From Epiperipatus broadwayi (lineage: Eukaryota > Onychophora > Udeonychophora > Euonychophora > Peripatidae): 64,000 bases of DNA. Below the pieces are notes generated by a model, which made no database searches, had not been told where the DNA came from, and worked only from the letters and a program-made list of their open reading frames with translations. The stretch covers positions 312,001 to 376,000 of the forward strand of contig JAQFVV010000505.1 in NCBI GenBank assembly GCA_028023455.1. Direction: 5' to 3'. The position numbers were made by a program, and so were the translations under genes. Below are positions 56,993-64,000 of this stretch, piece by piece (positions within the stretch are counted from its first letter, which is position 1; the number at the start of each line of letters is the position of its first letter).

Positions 56993-59412
56993 TTGCAAAA
57001 TAATGGTTCTCTTCACTCCAGTTTAAAGCCATTTATTCCTATTGTTTCTATTTCATTTACTTTTTTATATCTTTTTTATAGTCTACTTCCTCTTTCTCTT
57101 TTTTCCTTTTTTCTATTTATTTCTCTTATTTTTTCTCATCTTCTTATTCCAATTCTTTTAATCTTTTCTTCTCATCACTCTTTTTATCAATCTTTTTTCC
57201 TTCTTTTATTTGTCTTCTTACATTTTTTTCTAGTAATTCTTTTTATTTTTTTTTAATATTTCTTCATTTTATAAATTGATAAACTTTTTTAAACAAATTG
57301 TAATTAAAGTCTAAATGCTAGGAATGCTAAGAAAAGTTTCAGTGTAGACATGTATTAACTTAAGCTAAGCACTTTCAATACCTTGGTTATGATATCATAT
57401 TCATTTCTATGAATACAATAATATAACCAAAATATCAAAAGTGCTTAGTTCAAGTTAATATACATCTACACTGAAACTTTTTTTTACTTAGCATTTCTAA
57501 TACTTAGAATTTATTTTCTTTATTATTCTTTTATCTTTCTTCTTATTCTACGCTTCTTTTTTCATTTTTTTCTGTTTCTTTCTCTTCTTCATTTTCTTCT
57601 TCTTTTTCCTTTTATTCTCATCTAGTTTTTTTATTTATTTTTCTTCATCCTTTTATTCTTTTTGTTTTTCCTATTCTTTTGTATTCTTCTTTATCTTTCT
57701 TAGTTTTTATTGTTATTTCTCTAATTCTTTTTATTATTCATTTTATTTTTTTGTTTCTTTTTCTTGGTTTTATACTTCTTACTCTTCTTTTTTTTATTCT
57801 TTTTAATTTTCTTATTCATCTTAAATTTGTTTTGTTTTTTTAATTTTTTTCTTCTTATTCATCTTTCTTTTCATTTTTGATTTCATGTCTATTTTTTTCG
57901 TCATCTTTTCATTTTTCTTTTTGTTATCATCTTTTTCCTTCTGATTTTCATATTTCTTCTCTCCTTTCTATTTCCTTTCCTCTTTATCATTATTTTGCAT
58001 TTCCTTATTCTTCATATTCTTTTCCAGCTTTTTCTTCTACTTTTTCACTTCTTATTCTTCTCTTATGCTTATATATTTTTTCCATCCCTATCTTCTCCAT
58101 TTTTTCTTTCTCCTTTTTAAAAATTTGCTTTATGTTTGCTTTTCTTTTCCATATTCATCTCCTTCTTAGTTCTTTATTTTATTCTTTCTCTTCTATTTTG
58201 TAAGCTTTTTATTTCTTTCTTGTTATTATTCTTTGTACTTTTTTCCTCTTGCATGTTTTTATATTTTTTCTTTTTTTATTATTTTTTTCTTCTCTTTATT
58301 ATTCTTTTCTTCATCCTCTTTTTCTTCACCTTCTATTTATTCTTTGTCTTATTCATCTTTTTTGCTTTGTTTTGTTATTCCTTTTTCTTTTATCCTTTTC
58401 ATTGTCTTTACACTTATTCATCTTATTTTTATTCTCCTTTTTTCATTTCTTCTTACTTTCTTGTTTTTCTTATTATTTCTTTTTTATTATACTTCTTACA
58501 CTTTTTAGTCTTTTTATTTTTCTCTCTTTTTACTGTTATTGGTAATCTGCTTTCTTCATATTTTTTTATTTTCTATTTTTTATTCTTTTTCTTGTTTTCT
58601 TCCTCTCTTTTTCTTTTTATACTTTATCTTAGTTTTCTCCTTCTTTTTCACATCATTCTCTTTTTTTCCATATTTTTTAATTTTTCTATTTCTTTTTATT
58701 TATCTTTCTCCCCTTTCTCTTCTTTCTTTTCTTTTTTCTTCTTCTTCTATTTTTTCTTGTCATCCTCCTCATCATTATTTCTTTTATTATTCCTATTTAA
58801 TTATTGTTGTTTTTGTAGCTTCTTTTTTTCTTCCCATTAATTATTATTATTTCTTTTGTCTTTCTTTTATTCTTCCTACTTCCACTCTTTCCCTTCTCAT
58901 TATCTTTATTGTCCTTTGTTTTATTCATGTGCTTTCTCCCTTTTCTTCTCCTTTTTATTTTTATCTTTTTTTATATTTTTTATTCTTTTTATTTTACAAC
59001 CTTTTCACCTCTTCCTCCTTCTTTTTATCATTGTTTTTTAGAGTCCCCACTCCCATTTCTTTATCACTGTATTGTTCTTCTACTTTCTATTCCTTATTTT
59101 TCTTTTTCTCATTCATTTTATTCTAGATTTAATGTTTTTATTTTTTTTTCTTCAGTGTACTCCTCTTCTTTTTACTGCAGTTCCTCTTGTTTTTTTACTT
59201 CTTACTTTTTTTTTACATTTATTTTTATATATTTTTCCTTCTCTTCTTATTCTTCTTAATAATATTCTCTATTTTTTATTTCTCTTCTTGTTCTGTTTCC
59301 TTGTCTTATTATTATTTTTCTTATTCATCTTCTTTTAATTTTTGTTTTATTCTTCTGCTTATTCTTTTTGTCCTTGATCTTATTTCTTATTCCCATTTTT
59401 TACATTTTTCTC
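56993..59412 (+). repeat. Pyrimidine-rich low-complexity tract
   Basis: Plus strand almost entirely T and C, made of irregular TTCTT, TTTC and TTATT units for 2.4 kb, interrupted only by a MITE-like palindrome at 57306-57512. Long open frames here, rich in Phe, Leu and Ser, are artefacts of composition. Confidence 0.9.
57306..57512. mobile_element. Palindromic MITE-like insertion
   Basis: Arms of about 90 bp: AAATGCTAGGAATGCTAAG and AAGTTTCAGTGTAGACATG on the left pair with CATCTACACTGAAACTT and CTTAGCATTTCTAATACTTA on the right. Its composition differs from the tract around it. Confidence 0.7.
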
Positions 59413-60015
59413 TATAATAAAAAAGATAAAATTGGAAAAAATATAATGAAAAAAAAAAAAAAACATAAAAAAGTAATAATAAGAGGAATAAAAATAAGTA
59501 AATAAAAAGAAAAAAGTGAAACAAGAAGAGGAGAAAAAGAAAAACAATAAGTAGAAAAAATAAAAGGAAAAATAATAAGAAAAAGAATAAAAAACAAAAT
59601 GGGAAGCAGAAAAAGAAAAAAGTAAAAACAAAAAGAAAATAAAGAAGTAAGAACAAGATGTAAACAAAAAAGAGCAATCAGAAAATAAGGAGGTTAAAAA
59701 GAGGAAAAAGGAGAAGAAAAACAGAGACTATGAAAAAGGATATGGGAAAAAGAATAAAAACAAAAAAGGAAGAAAACAAAAAGGGGAAGAGCATAAGGAA
59801 GAGAAATAAGGAGGAGAAAAAGAAAAATAAGAAGTTTGAGAAGACAAAGGAGGAAGAATAAAAATAATAATAATAATAAGAGAATAAAAAGAATAAGAAA
59901 AGTATAAAAGGATGATGAGAATAAAAAGAAAAAATATATGATGAACAATAAGAAGAAAAAATGTAAAAAGAATCAGAAGAAAAAGTATAACAAGAAAAAT
60001 AATCAGATGAAGTAT
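59413..60015 (+). repeat. Purine-rich segment, strand switch of the same tract
   Basis: The plus strand changes abruptly to A and G (AAGAAA, GGAAAA, AATAAG units) for about 600 bp, then returns to pyrimidines. This is what an inversion inside, or an opposite insertion of, the same low-complexity array would give. Confidence 0.85.
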
Positions 60016-60372
60016 TCTTAATATTTTTCTTTTTATTATTCATCTTAGCTTTGAGTTATTGTTCTCATCTTTCTTTCTTATTATTATTTAGCTTTGAGTT
60101 ATTGTTCTCATCTTTCTTTCTTATTATTATTCAACTTTTATTTTTTCTTGTTATTTTTTTCTTTTTCCTCTTCTTCTCAATCTTTTTCTTCTTATTTGTT
60201 TTCTTTTTATTTGCTTTCTTTCTCTGGTTTTTCTTATTGTGATTATTATTCTCTTTCTTCATTTTTCTCCTCCTTTACTCTTTTTTCATTTTTTATCTCC
60301 TCCTCCTTGATTTCTTTTTCCTTCTCAAACTCCTCCTTATTCTTCTGTTTTGTCTTCTTTTCCTGTTTCTAA
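60016..60372 (+). repeat. Pyrimidine-rich tract, distal part, with a 43 bp tandem duplication
   Basis: Two adjacent copies of a 43 bp unit starting TAGCTTTGAGTTATTG lie at about 60046-60131. Confidence 0.8.
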
Positions 60373-60559
60373 TTTACTAATCATTTCAAAAACACTCCAT
60401 ATCCAGATGTAGACTTAAACACACAATATACTGTTCAAAAGATTGTAATGATGATGACCATCATCTCATCACAATTTATATATATATACATCCTCACACA
60501 CTATGTAAAATGTTCACAATGTAATTGATATTTTTAAATTGGATAATAGTAATGGAGAA

Positions 60560-61900
60560 TGCTGAAGTTATAGTTTAATTCATTAATTTAGACAACGTTA
60601 AAAATAGAATTACTCTGTTATTGAGGGACATCAACTAACTACTAGAATTGTTATATGATTCTCTGTATTTATTTCTAAAATTCGACATAATTATTAAATC
60701 AATTTGGTTTTTAATTAATATATTTGAAGTATCCGTAATTATAGAATTGTTAACTCTTTGGATTTCTGACACTTTATCTGATAACATTTTTTTAAAATGC
60801 TCAATCTTCCTTTACTTCACCCTAAAACTCAATAAGTTGGATTTGATTTCTTTTTAATTTATTTTATAAGCAAATAATATTGTAAAAAAAAATCCCATTT
60901 GACTATCTAAAAAATTTAAAAACTCACTCGTGAAAGTAACATAAACATTACCACAGAAATTAACTAATTCATTTTATTTTAAGATTTTTTTTAATATGAA
61001 TAAACAAAAGTAAATTTATGATAACTCTATCAAATTCTGTTTTAAAATCTGATATTTTATTATAAAATTTACAATACTTTAACATCATGTCAATTCTGAC
61101 TGATAATGATGTAATAGACACTGTCGATTTATTCATTATATTACAATCAAATTTATTAACTTTTATTTCTAAGACTAAAACATAAATGAATAAATGGAAA
61201 GTTTACTTGCATATTTTTTTATGATAATCAGCCAATTAATACATAAAAATAAAAAAATACTCTATAATAAGCAAAAAATATTTGATTTTAGTTCAAAACT
61301 TCTAATGAAAATTAGACTAGAAGGATGCAAATATCCTTTGGACATTTCCTTTTGTCAAAGAACAAGGGAGACATCTTTTGATCTTAGCCACAGTCCATAA
61401 AATGCTGACCTCTTCAGTTTTTCCAATGTTAGCATCAATAAAAAACATTACTCTAAAATCAACTTTTTTAAGAAAAACCATCCATCATTATTTCTTAGAA
61501 TTACCATTAATAATATAATCTAATGTTATGGAACAATTGTTTATTTTCTAAAGATTCAACAATTTTCAATGCAGATGAAGATGCAAAAATAAATTTATCA
61601 TTTTTCTTTGCTAGATAGTTAATAAAGCATAATTAAATATTTGATATGTGTCAAGAAGCAATGTGAATTAAATAGCTAAAAAATGTAATTAAATCTTCCA
61701 AAGAAATATTGCTGGAAGATCTAATTACATTTCTTAATCATTAAATTCATATATCCCATTTTATGGTATCAAATATTTCATCATAATAATTATCTATCTA
61801 AAAACAATATTTTGTTACACAATTTAGTCGAAGCAATACCTCTGTCATTTTTTAACAAGGATATATGAGAATTGCTTAAAGAACTTATTGCATAACATAT
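60560..61900 (-). pseudogene. Possible decayed Penelope-like RT fragment
   Basis: On the minus strand near 61400, 'AFYGL' followed in a shifted frame by 'AKIKRCLP' recalls the FYGLPKIHK motif of Penelope-like RTs, preceded by 'ANIGKTEEV'. Near 60700 'MLSDKVSEIQRVNNSIITD' is open. Many stops. Weak evidence. Confidence 0.25.
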
Positions 61901-62189
61901 TTATTGCATGCTATATAAAAAAACATCCTTGGATGGTTGAATGTCTTTACCATGTTTATAATAAAAATTCTAAATATATTATCTATAGAAAATTATAAAT
62001 TCACATAAATATTTCTTTTTTGTTTTATAGAAGAACCAGTAAAATTAGGAAAATGTATTTTTAACTCAATTTAGTCATGTTATGTTTGAGAAGTGGACTG
62101 AAAAGATTGTTGTCTTAAATGATGTCTATTGTAGAAAAAAAAAAAAAACATGATCTATTAAAATATTTATCAAAAATGCAATATATCGG
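61901..62189. other. AT-rich stretch, nothing recognised
   Basis: Contains a poly(A) run near 62135. Confidence 0.4.
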
Positions 62190-62450
62190 TAAGAGAACAA
62201 ACAGGTGTTATTGACATTGAAAGAATGGTCATACTGCTAGAAGAGATGATAATAGATGGACAATTGAAATCTTAAACTGGATTTCAAAAGATTATAAAAG
62301 ACCCAGAAAGAGACCATTTGTGAGATGTATGGATGAAATAAGAAAATGTGCGGGGGTGATTTGGTGAAGAGAAGCTACAGATCAGAGAAGATGGATTGAA
62401 CTTGGAGAGAACTTCATTCTTCAGTGGATTGATAAAGGTTGACAATGATG
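62190..62450 (+). mobile_element. RTE LINE 3' end fragment (copy 5)
   Basis: Matches the RTE C-terminus and 3' end (AGAGAACAAACAGGTGTTAT, GATGATAATAGATGGACAAT, GACCCAGAAAGAGACCA) and ends GACAATGATGATGA. An internal deletion removes the KRLKWSW segment. Confidence 0.75.
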
Positions 62451-62499
62451 ATGAGATAAACTATTAACAAATGAGAAATAAATTAAGAAATTGACTACA

Positions 62500-62870
62500 G
62501 AGCCCCTTACATGAAACATCTGCATTAACAGATAGAGAAAATTTTGAAACAAACTTGAAATCACTTACCAGCCAAGCTTTGAAAATATTAAAGATATTCT
62601 ATAGGAATCCTGGATGCCTTGCTATGCCAGCTAAATATATGACAGTTATGTACAATTTAATATAGGAAATTAAGCAAGAGATAAGAAAATTTATTTGGAA
62701 TAAATAATATGGACATTTATTGCAATTAGGATATCTTTCACTGAGATATTATTTAAATGATAAATGCATTTCGATGGCTCAAAACTTTAATATGTTTAGA
62801 CTAGTGACAGTGTTTAAAGGGAAAATAGAATATTTAAATGAAAATATTTTTTCCAATTATTGAATCCCTT
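62500..62870 (+). pseudogene. Possible LINE C-terminal remnant
   Basis: One frame reads 'SQALKILKIFYRNPGCLAMP', then 'AKYMTVMYNLI', 'EIKQEIRKFIWNK' and 'YLSLRYYLNDKCISMAQNFN', with stops. The FIW...lsL..YY pattern is reminiscent of the post-RT region of several LINE groups. The family is not assignable. Confidence 0.25.
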
Positions 62871-62996
62871 GACCTTTATAAATTGCAGTATCATACATAG
62901 TTTACTGCAGCAGTAGATGAAAGCCTTTGGTAGTCAGTGATTTATGAATTGTGGCCCAGCTCTGACATTTTCAATGCCTAACTTTTTATAAATTCA

Positions 62997-63371
62997 AACA
63001 GGCAAAACTCTCCATACAGTATTGCCACTCAGTGCAAGCCAGAATAATCAATGGATTCCAGAAGTTTAAAACTCATAGTTTTATAGTTAAATAGAGATAA
63101 AAGATGCTGGAGGGTTGTATTAGATCCTAAAATCTAGGTGCAGTGCTCTCAGATCTAAAGCTTCTCACGGATGAAGGCCACAAACCAGAACCTAGTCTGG
63201 GGATATTAGATGAGTAGGCACTAGATGGGGATTTTATGCACAAGCCTTTTGGCATCCATTGATTACTCTGGGTTGCACTGAGTGGCACTACTGTATGGAG
63301 AGTTGTGCCTATTTTAATAACAGTTATAAGCAAGCATAAGAAATGATGATCATGTGATGTTTATTGGTTCT
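62997..63371 (+). mobile_element. Foldback hammerhead retroelement, short form (family F, copy F63)
   Basis: Perfect 11 bp duplication TTATAAATTCA (62986-62996 and 63372-63382). The left arm is cut to about 60 bp and the right arm is complete, followed by the one-sided tail ending GATCATGTGATGTTTATTGG. Confidence 0.8.
63153..63211 (+). ncRNA. Hammerhead motif in F63, core damaged, stem I compensated
   Basis: CUGAUGA has become CGGAUGA and GAAA has become GAAC, so it should be inactive. The distal stem I is AUCUAA/UUAGAU where other copies have AUCCAA/UUGGAU: both partners changed (C-G to U-A). Confidence 0.55.
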
Positions 63372-63429
63372 TATAAATTCATGAGCAATAAACCATTTGA
63401 ACATTTTTTTTCATAATTTATATTTTTAA

Positions 63430-63990
63430 TTTTCAGCAATATTTGACACTTAAAGCACTTGGCCCATTGAAATATTTTTTAGAATAGTAGTTAATAATTG
63501 TGGATGAAGTAACATTTTCTTCATCCTTTTTAAAATTAATTTTATTGCTTTTTTCAGAATGTAAGAAAATTATTTTGGTTATATTGCTTATAGAAATGAA
63601 TTGATATTTTGGATGCTGAAACATTATTATCTACTTTGCAATTTTGATTCAATTTCTGCTCTTTAGTTTTTTTTTCCAACATACATCTCAATTCACCTAT
63701 ATATACATGGCCACACCTACATATCCATTTATAAATAATTTTATTTATAAATGAGATGTTATATTTGGAATTATTTATTAATTTGTTTAATTTAAAATGT
63801 GTGTAAAATGCAATATCACATATACCTTTATAAATCTTTCTTATAAAATTTACTTGATCATTTGAAATTACACAAATTTTTCTTAGGGAATTGATATGAA
63901 ATCAAAAAACACAATTTTGAATTATTTCAGTAAATAATTACTTAAATTTAAATAAATATTTGAAATTATTCTATTTTAAATATGTAATTC
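63430..63990 (-). pseudogene. Penelope-like element C-terminus with GIY-YIG domain
   Basis: On the minus strand one frame (with few breaks) gives 'SIPLRKICVISNDQVNFIRK', 'IYKGICDIAFYTHFKLNKL', then 'IIYKWICRCGHVYIGELRC', 'MLEKKTKEQKLN' and 'VSASKISIHF'. This is the post-RT segment followed by the Cys-containing start and YIG motif of the Penelope-like endonuclease. The EH motif has changed (EQ) and the frame degrades after about 63500. The upstream RT would lie beyond the window. Confidence 0.6.
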
Positions 63991-64000
63991 AAATATTAGA

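Noticed and set aside
57877-60372. Many long open frames rich in Phe/Leu/Ser/Tyr on both strands
   Set aside because: They arise from the T/C- or A/G-only sequence, where stop codons are rare. Several overlap in different frames and none has complex composition.

Overview
The window is AT-rich (roughly 70-75 percent A+T by eye), intron-bearing animal DNA, almost entirely repetitive. No operons, bacterial genes or CRISPR arrays are present. Repeat content (RTE and jockey/CR1-like LINEs, Ty3/Gypsy, Penelope-like elements, tRNA-derived SINEs, hammerhead-bearing repeats) points to an invertebrate metazoan. I cannot name the species; a mollusc or arachnid would fit, but that is a guess. A 500-N block at 32099-32598 is an assembly gap.

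Host genes: the best evidence is a 26-codon first exon at 10219-10296 (+), ending at a consensus donor, and a paralogous first exon at 52282-52205 (-). They lie in the two arms of a diverged inverted duplication (about 9.68-11.72 kb and 50.2-52.85 kb), so the two gene starts face each other across about 42 kb of repeats. A possible terminal exon lies at 35292-35515 (+) and a short unidentified minus-strand ORF at 36048-36254. No complete gene is visible.

Mobile DNA, left to right: a broken Ty3/Gypsy element (2.5-5.3 kb) with a foldback repeat inserted; an RTE LINE (6.2-8.3 kb, one frameshift and one stop in the RT) with at least six further fragments; several Penelope-like remnants (15.1, 20.2, 26.8, perhaps 60.6, and 63.4 kb; GIY-YIG and RYVDD-type motifs); a 1.3 kb TIR element (29.8-31.1 kb); a jockey/CR1-type LINE running into about 134 perfect TTA units (32.6-34.4 kb); and a 3.3 kb pyrimidine/purine low-complexity tract with a strand switch (57.0-60.4 kb).

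Most interesting: two unrelated repeat families carry hammerhead self-cleaving ribozyme motifs. Family F is a foldback retroelement, with an inverted hammerhead in each arm and 8-13 bp target-site duplications. Family H is a SINE-like repeat with a tRNA-like B box downstream of its hammerhead. Several copies keep CUGAUGA, GAAA, a cleavable triplet and a pairing stem I, and family F shows compensatory base changes between copies. A third set (the tails of the Penelope-like family P, and palindromic family R) has hammerhead-like CUGAAGA/GAAA stem-loops but no convincing stem I. Four very short tRNA-derived SINEs with different tRNA heads share the same short tail before poly(A). Family letters F, H, P, R and S are my own labels.
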